64,000 nt of DNA from RGDT01 sp964630925 (lineage in GTDB: Bacteria > Planctomycetota > Planctomycetia > Gemmatales > Gemmataceae), in NCBI GenBank assembly GCA_964630925.1, contig CAZVZK010000018.1, positions 37,315 through 101,314 of the forward strand, in the 5' to 3' direction. Within the stretch, counting starts at the first letter, position 1; every line of letters starts with the position of its first letter. The notes under the pieces were generated by a model that saw nothing but the letters and a program-made list of their open reading frames with translations, was not told the origin of the DNA and did not search any database. Positions 26,787-35,348 of this stretch are shown piece after piece. The translations under genes were made by a program, and so were the position numbers.

Positions 26787-28148
26787 ATGCCCCCTCTCCG
26801 CCTCCTCGACCCGTCGCCCGCCGCCCTCCGCGAGGCCCTGTCGGCGGCCGCGTCCGAGGTGTATCACGACGCGGGCGAGGCCGCCTGGGCCGACCTGGAG
26901 CCCCGCCTCGGTGAGCCGGAGGGGGTCTTCCGCTACGCTCCCATGCACCCCGGCCTCTACTACCACCCCCCCGGCCTGCTCGCCGTCTGGTGGGAAGACG
27001 CCCTCGGCAGGCGGGCCTGGCACGTCGGCATGGAAACGCCGTTGGAGATGCCCTTCCGCCCTGAGCCGCCGGCGGACCGCCCGCCCCTCGCCTGGTTCGC
27101 CCCGCCCGGCGCGTGCGGCTGGCTGACACGCGGCGGCCACACCGAAATCGTCACCGCCTGCCGGTGCGGGCTGGTCCGTCCGCCGCGGTCCATCGCGTGG
27201 ATGGGGGCGTGCTGCGGGCCGTGCCATGACCGCGAGCAGGAGGGTGCGACGCCGCTCGGCCATCCGCCCCTGCGCTTCCCCGCCCCGGTGGAGGCGTGCC
27301 TCGTCGCCCCGGACGGGCGCCTGGTGGTGATCGACGCCTTGCGCGGCGCGAAGCCACACTTCTCGGTGGAGGCGTGGGCGCCACCCTACGACGGCCGGCC
27401 CCTCTGGCGGCGCGACTGGCCGGCCTCGGGCAACTGGGCGGCGGCCTGCGGCCCACGCCACGTCGCCGTCTTCGCGGCGAGCAAGCTGTGGACGTACCGT
27501 CTCGATGACGGCACACAGGCCGACTCGCGGCCCACGCCGGAGCTGGCGGGCAACGTCGAGCTGTGCATCGCCGGGGAGGGGGGCGACAGGCTGATCGGCC
27601 TGACGCGGTGGGACGTGCGTGGCTGGGAGCTGCGGGGCGACGGCAGGATCGGGCCGCTCCGGTTCGAGGCGCCGTTCCCCGCCCACGTGCCGGTGGGGAT
27701 GCGGCCGCTGCCGGGCGGGCGTGTCCTGATGCCCGACCTGTCGGTGCGCGACGCCGGCCTGGGCGGCCTGATCGGGGACCGGGCCGGCCCCCCACTGGCG
27801 CACGCCGTGGGGCCGGGAGGCGAGGTGTTCGCGGTGGTGGATCTGAACGGCGCGCGGCGTGTGGCCCGCTGGGACGGCCCGCCCGACGGCCGCCGGCCCG
27901 CGGCCGTGATCGACGCCCCGGACGCCGCCGGGCTGGCCGCCTCGCCCGATGGGGCGTGCCTGGCGTGGGCGGCGCGCGGCGGCGTGCGTCTGTGCGACGC
28001 CCGCACGCTGCGCGAGCTGGCGTTCTTCCGCCCCGCCGACGCCGGCGGGATGAGTGTCCTCGCCCTGACCCCGTCGGGCGAGCTGCTGGCCAGCACCCGC
28101 GACGGCGTGGCCGGGTATCCGTGGCGCGAATTGGCCGGGCTCGGGTGA
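26787..28148 (+). CDS. Cys-box/propeller-like family protein, paralogue 3 of 4
   Basis: 453 residues. The N-terminal domain is more divergent (MPPLRLLDPSPAALREALSA, VWWEDALGRRAWHV). The Cys box is Cys125, Cys127, Cys143 and Cys146 (ACRCGLVRPPRSIAWMGACC, GPCHDREQEG). The C-terminal half keeps propeller features (WRRDWPASGNWAAACGPRHV, VVDLNGARRVARWDGPPDGR) and ends AGYPWRELAGLG, linking it to paralogue 4. The gap to paralogue 4 is only 9 bp, so these two are likely co-translated. Function unknown. Confidence 0.8.
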   Translation: MPPLRLLDPSPAALREALSAAASEVYHDAGEAAWADLEPRLGEPEGVFRYAPMHPGLYYHPPGLLAVWWEDALGRRAWHVGMETPLEMPFRPEPPADRPPLAWFAPPGACGWLTRGGHTEIVTACRCGLVRPPRSIAWMGACCGPCHDREQEGATPLGHPPLRFPAPVEACLVAPDGRLVVIDALRGAKPHFSVEAWAPPYDGRPLWRRDWPASGNWAAACGPRHVAVFAASKLWTYRLDDGTQADSRPTPELAGNVELCIAGEGGDRLIGLTRWDVRGWELRGDGRIGPLRFEAPFPAHVPVGMRPLPGGRVLMPDLSVRDAGLGGLIGDRAGPPLAHAVGPGGEVFAVVDLNGARRVARWDGPPDGRRPAAVIDAPDAAGLAASPDGACLAWAARGGVRLCDARTLRELAFFRPADAGGMSVLALTPSGELLASTRDGVAGYPWRELAGLG

Positions 28149-28157
28149 GGGTGGACG

Positions 28158-29660
28158 ATGCACGCCTACCGCCGCATTGACGCGACGACGGAGCAGCTGG
28201 GCGCGGCCCTCGACGGTCTGTTCGTCAAGGCGGCGGAGAGCCTGATCCCGGTGCCGCCGGTGATCGAGCCGCCGCGGTGGCGCGACCTGGAGGAGCAGGC
28301 CCACCTGCCCGAGGGCGTGCTGTCGCGGACGTACCAGATCGACCACCGCCGCATCGACTTCCTGGCGGCGTGGTGGTGCGACGCCGTGGGCCGCAAGCAC
28401 TGGCTGCTGGAGGTGACGCCGGCGCAGGGATTCCCGCCGCCGGGCGACGCCATCGCGCACCGCTCCTGGGGCCCGGCGCGGACGAACGAGGACCATCCTC
28501 TGAGCCACATCGCGCCGCCGCTCTCCTTCCTCTGGCGGATGCGTGGAGAGGGGCGCGAGCCGTTCGTGGTGTGCCGGTGCGGCTTCGCGGGGACGCCGGA
28601 GTCGCTTGGTTGGATGGGGGCGAGCTGCGGGCCGTGCCACGACCGCGAGCAGGAGGGCGAGCCGCCTCTGGGGCTGGACCCGTGGCGGCGCGACCTGGGG
28701 CCGTTCGATCACTTCGTGCAGGCGCCGGACGGGCGTCTGGTGACGCTGCGTTTCAACACGCACACGGGCCAGGCGGGGACGCCGGTGGTGGTGCGCGTGT
28801 GGGCGCCGCCGTACGTCGGCAAGCCGCAATGGCGCCGCGAGTGGAGCGACTCGTTCAACTGGGCCGTGGCCGTCAACAGGCGGTTCGTGGCGCTGCTGGC
28901 GGCGCGGCGGCTGACGCTGGTGAATCTGGACGACGGCAAGACGACGGACTCGCGGGCGATGCCGGAATTGACCGGGGCGGCATCGCTGGCATTCGCGGGG
29001 CTGGACGGCGAGCGTCTGCTGGCGCTGTGCGGCGGGAGGCTGCAAGCGTGGGCGGTGAGCGCGGACGGGAAGATCGGGGAGACGCTGTACCGCGTGGCCG
29101 CCAGGGACGGGCAGGGGGAGATCCACGTCAGCCCGATGGGGCGGCGTGTGCTGATACCGGACCTGTCGGTGCGCGAGACGGCGACGGGCGACGAGATCGA
29201 GCAGCTCCGCTTTGAGGGGCGAGGGTGGTACTGCGCTGCGTTCGCCCCGGACGGGGCCGTCATCGCCCACGGCCGCATCAACCTCAATTCAGTGAACGTG
29301 TGGGGCCTGGCGCGGTGGCCCGTCGAGCAAGAGTCGGAACGGCCTGGCTTTTGGAGCTGGCTGGTCGGGCGGCCGCCGCGGAAGCCGGCTCAGCTGGTGC
29401 AGGCGGACTGGTTCGCCGACGAGCTGATCGTGTCGCCGGATGGCCAGGCACTGGCTGGGCATCAGAACGCCCACACGACGGGCACCTCTTGCAGCACGTT
29501 CACGCTGGCCTCCGCCCAGACCATGGGTCTGTCGGCCAGGCTTTCTCCGGGCGAGATCGAGATCCATAGGCTCGGCTTCACGGCCGACGGGCAACTGCTG
29601 GTCCTATCGGGGCGTGGGCTGGCGGTGTACCCGTGGCGCGAGCTGGCGGGGGTGCGTTGA
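28158..29660 (+). CDS. Cys-box/propeller-like family protein, paralogue 4 of 4
   Basis: 500 residues, the longest copy because of an insert before the last strands (SERPGFWSWLVGRPPRKPAQ). The Cys box is Cys139, Cys141, Cys157 and Cys160 (VCRCGFAGTPESLGWMGASC, GPCHDREQEG). Shared blocks include WWCDAVGRKHWLLEV, PPYVGKPQWRREWSDSFNWA and the tail VYPWRELAGVR. All four paralogues keep the metal-binding spacing while the propeller halves diverge, which suggests a conserved N-terminal activity with variable recognition. This is an inference. Confidence 0.8.
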   Translation: MHAYRRIDATTEQLGAALDGLFVKAAESLIPVPPVIEPPRWRDLEEQAHLPEGVLSRTYQIDHRRIDFLAAWWCDAVGRKHWLLEVTPAQGFPPPGDAIAHRSWGPARTNEDHPLSHIAPPLSFLWRMRGEGREPFVVCRCGFAGTPESLGWMGASCGPCHDREQEGEPPLGLDPWRRDLGPFDHFVQAPDGRLVTLRFNTHTGQAGTPVVVRVWAPPYVGKPQWRREWSDSFNWAVAVNRRFVALLAARRLTLVNLDDGKTTDSRAMPELTGAASLAFAGLDGERLLALCGGRLQAWAVSADGKIGETLYRVAARDGQGEIHVSPMGRRVLIPDLSVRETATGDEIEQLRFEGRGWYCAAFAPDGAVIAHGRINLNSVNVWGLARWPVEQESERPGFWSWLVGRPPRKPAQLVQADWFADELIVSPDGQALAGHQNAHTTGTSCSTFTLASAQTMGLSARLSPGEIEIHRLGFTADGQLLVLSGRGLAVYPWRELAGVR

Positions 29661-29691
29661 CACATCCGGCCTGACACGCCTACCCTGGCGT

Positions 29692-29910
29692 TCACTTGCC
29701 CTTCTTCCCGTCGATGAGGGCCTGGACCTCGCGCAGGTTCTCGTGGCGTCTGATCGCCCCGAAGCGGGCCACATACTCCTCGGCCGAGTCACCGGGTTTC
29801 GGCTCACCGGGAGGGCCTCGCCGAGGAGTTCAAGTAGCGCCTGGAGCATGCCCAGGACCTCGCGGGCCTCCGGCTCGGTGGTGAACGGGAGCCACCGCGG
29901 TAGGGGGCGG
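29692..29910 (-). pseudogene. Deleted remnant of the multi-pass membrane paralogue family
   Basis: Three segments match the 3' third of the gene at 31554-32819 in order. They encode PRWLPFTTEPEAREVLGMLQ, then LELLGEALP, then SAEEYVARFGAIRRHENLRE followed by a normal stop at 29692. Two internal deletions remove the sequence between them; the second joins at a CGGG direct microhomology and shifts the frame. The whole membrane region is missing. A copy of dispersed element family 1 (29963-30008) lies 53 bp beyond the truncated 5' side, so that element or recombination near it may have removed the rest. Confidence 0.8.
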
Positions 29911-29962
29911 AACCGGTGTCCCGCTACGCCCGAGGTGAGCGGGGCGGGACGGTGGTCGGACC

Positions 29963-30008
29963 ATTGCATTGCATTGCACCCCCCCCTCACACCCCCAGAA
30001 ATGCAAAT
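29963..30008 (-). repeat. Dispersed element family 1 core, inverted copy B
   Basis: The reverse complement reads ATTTGCATTTCTGGGGGTGT ... TGCAATGCAATGCAAT and matches 21965-22010 at 40 of 46 positions with no gaps. It lies in the 603-bp gap between convergent arrays (29661-30263), which otherwise holds the pseudogene and a hairpin and no gene. Confidence 0.65.
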
Positions 30009-30106
30009 CCCGCCCCGGAGTCTCCTGCCCACTCCGGGTGACTCGGCGCCGACTGACGCCTCATGTCGCGGATGGGCGGCGAGAGCGCGAGTCACCCGGC
30101 CACATG

Positions 30107-30151
30107 CCCACATGCCCACCCTGTCACCACCTCGTGGCGGGTGGCATGTGG
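30107..30151. terminator. Long imperfect hairpin between the convergent arrays
   Basis: Arms CCCACATGCCCACCC (from 30107) and GGGTGGCATGTGG (30139-30151) pair with one bulge around a 17-nt loop. It is placed where transcripts from both arrays meet, so bidirectional termination is plausible. Confidence 0.4.
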
Positions 30152-30263
30152 TAGGCCGCCTCTCCCTTGATGTTCGGTTTGCTGATGGGCATACTGAGGG
30201 AAGAGAGAGGCCTGCCGGCCTCCGAGGCGTCGCCCGATCGGCCCGATTCACCACGATCAGGCA

Positions 30264-31529
30264 TCAGTCCCGCCCCTGCCCGTTGACGGCCTCCAGGATG
30301 GCGCGGAGGTTCTCCCGTCGATTCCTGGCGCGATCCCCACCCGCACCCCCACCGCTTCCATCGTCGTCCTTCTTCCCCGACTCCTTCAGCTCCCGCGCCT
30401 CGTCGAGGAGCGCCCGGCCTTCGGGGAAGCGTGGCAGTGCGTCGGCCAGGATCGCAAGCTCGTCCACCCTCCCGCGCGGTTTCCCCTCGATCAGGAGGAG
30501 CAGCCGGCGTGAATAGACGGCGCTCGCCCAGTCAGGCCCGCTTTGCTCGTGGAGCGCGACGAGCATCCCGAGTGTCTGGTGGACATCCCTGAACCGGGCG
30601 AAGGCTTTGAAGGAGTTGAACGGTGGCCTCCAGTGCGGCGGGAACGTCTCGCGCGGATGGTCGGCCAGCGTGCGGGCCGCCGCCTGATAATCCCCCTCCC
30701 TCAACGCCCGCTCGACGACGCGGCGACGCTGCTGCTCCGGTTGCGTGAGGGGCAGGATCGGCACCCAGACGACCAGCGAGAGGGCGGCGAGGCCCAGCAC
30801 CGGGAGCGTGGGCCGTGGGCCGGCCTCTTGCCGGACGAGCCAGCCCTTCTCCCCGCGCCTGTCCCCGCACAGCCAGCCGGCTAGGAGGAGCGAAGGCAGC
30901 AGGGCGAAACAGAAGAGGCCGTTGAAGAATTGCGCCCACTGGTGGGCGCGATGGAACCCCTCCTCCCCTGACCTCAACCCGCCCATCAGCCCGAAAACCT
31001 GGATGTTCGTGACCCAGTTGGCGATGAGCGCCACGAACGCCGCGAGGATGCCGAACAGCCACACCAACCCGATCGCGCCGCGGAGGCTCAGGTCGGCACA
31101 CACGGAGATGACGCGGATCATCAGGGCGACACGCCAGGCGGCGACGATCCCGAGGGTGTAGACGTTCGCGTCGGTGGCCGCCTCGTAGGTCAGGAACCGC
31201 TCGTAAGGGATGGCGTAGAGCCAGGCGAGCGGCGCGGTCATCCAGAACAGCCCCAGGAACGAGGCGTAGTCCGGCCAATACAGCGCCGGCAGGGCATCGA
31301 CGCTGCGGCTGGCGTTCCGCACGAAGTCGTACAGCACCAGCGACGCGACGAGCGACGCCCCCAGCGGCAACAGCAGATGCCACGGCTCCGCCAGCAAGTC
31401 CTCGCCGTCGTACTCCCGCGCGAAGCCTGCGGAGAGGACGAAGACGAAGCCGATCCACGGGGCGTACCGGTCGCCGGCGATACGCAGGATGGCGTACCTG
31501 TTGCCGATGAGGAACCGTAGCAGCGTCAC
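30264..31529 (-). CDS. Multi-pass membrane protein, tandem paralogue 1 of 4
   Basis: 421 residues from a GTG start (MTLLRFLIGNRYAILRIAGD). About seven hydrophobic segments are visible: WIGFVFVLSAGFA, HLLLPLGASLVASLVLYDFV, FLGLFWMTAPLAWLYAIPYE, TLGIVAAWRVALMIRVI, GAIGLVWLFGILAAFVALIA, FNGLFCFALLPSLLLAGWL and LPVLGLAALSLVVWVPILPL. A soluble C-terminal tail of about 150 residues begins QPEQQRRRVVERALREGDYQ. The family keeps AGFAREYDGEDLLAEPWHLL and AIPYERFL. No enzymatic motif is seen and the function is unknown. It is the last gene of a four-copy run. In the other copies an ATG stands where this gene has ATT, so GTG three codons later is used. Confidence 0.82.
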   Translation of the reverse strand: MTLLRFLIGNRYAILRIAGDRYAPWIGFVFVLSAGFAREYDGEDLLAEPWHLLLPLGASLVASLVLYDFVRNASRSVDALPALYWPDYASFLGLFWMTAPLAWLYAIPYERFLTYEAATDANVYTLGIVAAWRVALMIRVISVCADLSLRGAIGLVWLFGILAAFVALIANWVTNIQVFGLMGGLRSGEEGFHRAHQWAQFFNGLFCFALLPSLLLAGWLCGDRRGEKGWLVRQEAGPRPTLPVLGLAALSLVVWVPILPLTQPEQQRRRVVERALREGDYQAAARTLADHPRETFPPHWRPPFNSFKAFARFRDVHQTLGMLVALHEQSGPDWASAVYSRRLLLLIEGKPRGRVDELAILADALPRFPEGRALLDEARELKESGKKDDDGSGGGAGGDRARNRRENLRAILEAVNGQGRD

Positions 31530-31553
31530 GACGCCAATCCTCGCCCTCCGCCC

Positions 31554-32819
31554 TCATTTGGGTTTCTTGCCGTCGATGAAGGTGATGATCTCGCGAAGGT
31601 TCTCGTGGCGTCTGATCGCCCCGTAGCGGGCCACATACTCCTCGACCGAGTCGCCGGATTTCGGCTCGGCGGGTTTTTCCTGCGTCCTGGCCTCGTTGAG
31701 AAGGGACGCCCCTTCAGGGAAGGTCGGGAGGGCCTCAGCGAGGAGCTCAAGCATCTCGGCCGTGAACCGCTGTTCCAGAATCAGGCCGAGGCGGCGCAGA
31801 TAGCGGGCCTTCGCCCACTCAGGGCCTTCGCTCTCATGCAGCGCCTGGAGCATTCCCAGGACCTCGCGCAGCTCCGGCGCGGTGGTGAACGGGAGCCGCC
31901 GCGGTAGCGGCGGCGCCCAGTGCGGCGGGAACGCCTCGCGCGGCGTGTCGGTCAGGAGGCGGGCCGCCCCCTGGTAATCCTTCGCCCTCACCGCCCGCTC
32001 GGCAGCCCGCCGACGCTGCTGCTCCGGTTGGGTGAACGGCAGGATTGACGCCCAGATAAGGAGCGACACGGCGACGAGAGTGACCAGCGGGGTGGTGGGC
32101 GGAGAAGGGGCCTGCTCAACGGCGGCCTGCCAGCCCTCCCGGCCCCTGAAAAAGTGCGCGAGCCAGGCCCACCCCAGGCAGGCGAAGAAGGCGAGGCACC
32201 CGAGGTTGAGGATGGCGCCCGTGCGTGTATCGGGGCCCTCCCCGCTGCTCCGTACCCCGCCCATGAAGAAGGCGATCGATGTATCGGTGGCCACCTGGAT
32301 GATGGCCGCCACGACGAAGAGGATGGAGCCCATGCACAGGACCACGCCGACGGCGCCCAGGGCGGGGATCCGCGCGCAGACGACGGCCACGCGGATCATC
32401 AGGAAGACACGCCACGCCGCGACAACGGCCAGCGTCGTCAGGTTGGCGTCGATGGCGGCCTGCGCGCCGAGGAAGCGCTCGTAAGGGATCGCATAGAGCC
32501 AGGCCAACGGGGCCGTCATCCAGAACAGCCCGAGGAACGACAGGTAGTCCGAGAAGGAGGGCCAGGGCCGTGACGCGGCCTTCCCGATGGCACAGTCATG
32601 GATCATCAGAAAGAGAATAGCCGAGGCGACAAGCGACGCCCCGAGTGGGATCAGCAGATGCCACGGCTCCGCCCACAAGTCCTCGCCGTCGTACTCACGC
32701 GCGAAGCCTGCGGACAGAACGAACACCAAGCCGATCCACAGCGCGTTCCGATCCCCCGCGATGCGCAGGATGGCCTCCCTGTCGCCGATGAGGAACCGCA
32801 ACAGCGTCACGACGCCCAT
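31554..32819 (-). CDS. Multi-pass membrane protein, tandem paralogue 2 of 4
   Basis: 421 residues from ATG 32819, preceded by GGAGGGG. It keeps the family core (AGFAREYDGEDLWAEPWHLL, FLGLFWMTAPLAWLYAIPYE) and the QPEQQRRRAAERAVRAKDYQ junction between the last membrane segment and the soluble tail. The tail ends IRRHENLREIITFIDGKKPK. The degraded copy at 29692-29910 derives from this type of tail. It lies 24 bp upstream of paralogue 1 and 15 bp downstream of paralogue 3, consistent with one transcript. Function unknown. Confidence 0.82.
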   Translation of the reverse strand: MGVVTLLRFLIGDREAILRIAGDRNALWIGLVFVLSAGFAREYDGEDLWAEPWHLLIPLGASLVASAILFLMIHDCAIGKAASRPWPSFSDYLSFLGLFWMTAPLAWLYAIPYERFLGAQAAIDANLTTLAVVAAWRVFLMIRVAVVCARIPALGAVGVVLCMGSILFVVAAIIQVATDTSIAFFMGGVRSSGEGPDTRTGAILNLGCLAFFACLGWAWLAHFFRGREGWQAAVEQAPSPPTTPLVTLVAVSLLIWASILPFTQPEQQRRRAAERAVRAKDYQGAARLLTDTPREAFPPHWAPPLPRRLPFTTAPELREVLGMLQALHESEGPEWAKARYLRRLGLILEQRFTAEMLELLAEALPTFPEGASLLNEARTQEKPAEPKSGDSVEEYVARYGAIRRHENLREIITFIDGKKPK

Positions 32820-32834
32820 TCGCCCCTCCCGCGC

Positions 32835-34085
32835 TCACTTGCCCTTCTTTTGGTCGAGATGCTCCAGGACCAACCGGAGATTGATGCGGCGCTGGCGTGC
32901 CTCCGGGTCTGGGTCGGCCCCTCCCGGCGGTGTCAGCCGCGCCTCGGCGAGGAGGGAGCGCCCGAGCGCGAAGCGGGGGAGGTCCCGCGCGAGCGTCTCC
33001 AGATCCCCGTAGTCGGCCCCCTCGCTCCCCAGCATCCTCATCAGACGGCTCGAATACAGCTCAACGGCCCACCCGTGTCCTCCCCGCCCGTCCATCGCCA
33101 CCAGCATGCCGGTGACCTTCCCGACCACGTCGAAGCGGTTCCGCCCAGGCCGCAGCCGCGGGACCCAGTACGGGGGGAACGCGGCACGCGGGTTGTCGAG
33201 GAGGACACGGGCCGCCGCCTCATAGTCGTCCGCCCGCACGGCCCGCTCGAACGCCGCGCGCCGCTGCTGCTCCGGCTGTGTCTGCGGCAGGATGTGTATC
33301 CACACCAGCAGGGAGCCGGCCGCGAGGAGGATCATCGGCAAGGACGGCATGGGCTGGGGGTCGAGCGGGGCGATGAGCCAGCCGGGCCGGTTCTTCTGGG
33401 TCGGCATCAACGCGCCCGCGCACACGAGGACGACGAGCAGGGCCAGTACGAGCCACCCCGCCGCGTCGAACAGCAAGGGGTGCCCCCGGTAGGGCGTCTC
33501 TTCGACGAAGCGCAGCCCGCCCATCGAGCCAACGAGGTTGAGGTTCGCGAGCCAGAAGAGGCCGTAGGCGGCCGCCGCCAGCACCCCACTGACGAGGAGG
33601 ACGCAGAAGACGCTGCCGGCGAGGGAGAGGCCGCTCACCACATTCACGAAGCGGATCGCCAGCAGGACGCGCCAGGTGGCAACCACGCCCAGCGTCATCA
33701 GGTTGGCGTCGATGGCGGCCTCGTAGGGGAGGAGCCGTTCATAGGGGACGGCGTAAAGCCACGCCAGCGGCGCCGTCATCCAGAACAGCGCGAGGAACGC
33801 GGCCCAGCTCCGCATCATGCCCGGAGTGTCTGGGCCCGCTGATGCCGGCTTCTCGCTCAGGCCGTAGCTCAGGAGGAACATCAACGTCGCCGCGATGAGT
33901 GACATCACCAACGGCAGCAAGAGGTGCCACGGCTCGGCCAACAGGTCCTCGCCGTCGTACTCCCTGGCGAATCCAGCCGACAGCACAAACACAAGCCCGA
34001 CCCACAGCGCATGCCGGTCTCCCGCGATGCGTAGGATCGCCTCCCTGTCGCCGACCAGGAATCGCAGCAGCGTCAGGACGCCCAC
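32835..34085 (-). CDS. Multi-pass membrane protein, tandem paralogue 3 of 4
   Basis: 416 residues. The start is set at GTG 34085 (reading GVLTLLRFLVGDREAILRIA), which aligns with the ATG starts of paralogues 2 and 4 and has GGAG upstream; a TTG at 34109 would add eight residues. Family features are intact: AGFAREYDGEDLLAEPWHLL, FLALFWMTAPLAWLYAVPYE and TQPEQQRRAAFERAVRADDY. The second membrane segment carries a longer loop (YGLSEKPASAGPDTPG). The tail ends RQRRINLRLVLEHLDQKKGK, again with a basic terminus. Function unknown. Confidence 0.8.
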   Translation of the reverse strand: MGVLTLLRFLVGDREAILRIAGDRHALWVGLVFVLSAGFAREYDGEDLLAEPWHLLLPLVMSLIAATLMFLLSYGLSEKPASAGPDTPGMMRSWAAFLALFWMTAPLAWLYAVPYERLLPYEAAIDANLMTLGVVATWRVLLAIRFVNVVSGLSLAGSVFCVLLVSGVLAAAAYGLFWLANLNLVGSMGGLRFVEETPYRGHPLLFDAAGWLVLALLVVLVCAGALMPTQKNRPGWLIAPLDPQPMPSLPMILLAAGSLLVWIHILPQTQPEQQRRAAFERAVRADDYEAAARVLLDNPRAAFPPYWVPRLRPGRNRFDVVGKVTGMLVAMDGRGGHGWAVELYSSRLMRMLGSEGADYGDLETLARDLPRFALGRSLLAEARLTPPGGADPDPEARQRRINLRLVLEHLDQKKGK

Positions 34086-34115
34086 GGCACTCCGTCCTTC
34101 CACGCCCAATCGGCG

Positions 34116-35348
34116 TTATCGCTCCTTGTTCGCGTCAACAATCTTCAGGATCTCCCACAAGCTACGCTGGCGGTTGGTGCCCCCCCATTCGCCGCGTGGG
34201 TCATCCGCGCGCGGCGCGGATCGCCTGGCCTCTTCCAGCAACTCCCGTCCTCTGGAAGTGAGCGGCAGGAATTCAGCGAGGCCCTTTAACTCCGTATCCT
34301 CGGGCCCGCCGTGATCCAGCCAACTCTCGAAACGCTGCCAGTACAGGGCCTCTGCCCATCCCGCCCCGCCCCCATCGCGGAAGGCGCGGAGCATGCCGAC
34401 GATCTCACTGCCCTGTTCCCAACTCGGGCGCGGGGGGGCGGGGGGTAGCCAGTGCGGCGGGAACGCCTCCCTGGGATACTCACGGAGGACGGCGGCCGCC
34501 TCGGAGTAGGACCTCGCACGCAGAGCCGTCTCGACGGCGCGGCGGCGCTGCTGCTCTCGCTGCGGCACGGGGAGGATAGGCACCCATACCAGCAGCGACA
34601 CGGCCGCGAGGAGTAGCGCCGGCAGGGTGGGGCAAGGGCTCGGCTCCTGGCGGACGAGCCAGCCCCGAGTCCCGCGGCCCGTGAAAGCCAACACGCTCGC
34701 CAGGAGCAACGTAGGCCAGAACGCCAAACAGACGAGCCCGCTGACAAACAACGTCCACCGCTGTCCCCGGTTCAACTCCTCGTCCCCGGCCCGCAGCCCG
34801 CCCATCATGTCGAGGAGCGACGCATCCGACACGAGATGGACGACGACGCCGACGGAGGCCGCGAGAGTGCAGAACAGCCACACGACGCCGGCCGCGCCAA
34901 GCAGGCGCATGTCGGTGCAAACGACGAGGAGGCGGACGGTAAGGGCGACGCGCCACGCGGCGACGAGGCCCAGCGTGTAGACGTTGGCGTCCACGGCCGC
35001 CTCGTAACCCATGAAGCGCTCGTAAGGGATGGCATAGACCCAGGCCAGGGGGGCGGTCATCCAGAACAGACCCAGGAACGAGGCATAGGCCGCCCAGAAC
35101 GAGATCCTGGGGTCGCGGTAGTCGCACTGCACGAAGAGAAACAGCAGGAACGAGGCGACAAGCGACGCCCCGAGTGGGATGAGCAGGTGCCACGGCTCGG
35201 CCAGCAGGTCCTCGCCGTCGTACTCCCTGGCGAATCCAGCCGACAGCACGAAGACGAAGCCGATCCACAACGCATTCCGGTCGCCCGCGATACGCAAGAT
35301 GGCGTCCCGGTCGCCCACCAGGAACCTCAAGAGCGTCAGGACGCCCAT
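34116..35348 (-). CDS. Multi-pass membrane protein, tandem paralogue 4 of 4
   Basis: 410 residues from ATG 35348, preceded by GGGGAGGGG; this ATG lies inside the 3' end of the radical SAM gene (13-bp overlap), which suggests co-transcription with it. The protein starts MGVLTLLRFLVGDRDAILRI and keeps the AGFAREYDGEDLLAEPWHLL block, FLGLFWMTAPLAWVYAIPYE and PQREQQRRRAVETALRARSY. The tail ends RQRSLWEILKIVDANKER. As the first copy after the radical SAM gene, it may mark the founding member. Function unknown. Confidence 0.82.
   Translation of the reverse strand: MGVLTLLRFLVGDRDAILRIAGDRNALWIGFVFVLSAGFAREYDGEDLLAEPWHLLIPLGASLVASFLLFLFVQCDYRDPRISFWAAYASFLGLFWMTAPLAWVYAIPYERFMGYEAAVDANVYTLGLVAAWRVALTVRLLVVCTDMRLLGAAGVVWLFCTLAASVGVVVHLVSDASLLDMMGGLRAGDEELNRGQRWTLFVSGLVCLAFWPTLLLASVLAFTGRGTRGWLVRQEPSPCPTLPALLLAAVSLLVWVPILPVPQREQQRRRAVETALRARSYSEAAAVLREYPREAFPPHWLPPAPPRPSWEQGSEIVGMLRAFRDGGGAGWAEALYWQRFESWLDHGGPEDTELKGLAEFLPLTSRGRELLEEARRSAPRADDPRGEWGGTNRQRSLWEILKIVDANKER

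Noticed and set aside
26631..29270. A long minus-strand open frame across the Cys-box array
   Set aside because: It runs through two genes and an intergenic gap in the opposite direction and has low-complexity Arg/Pro composition; a shadow frame.
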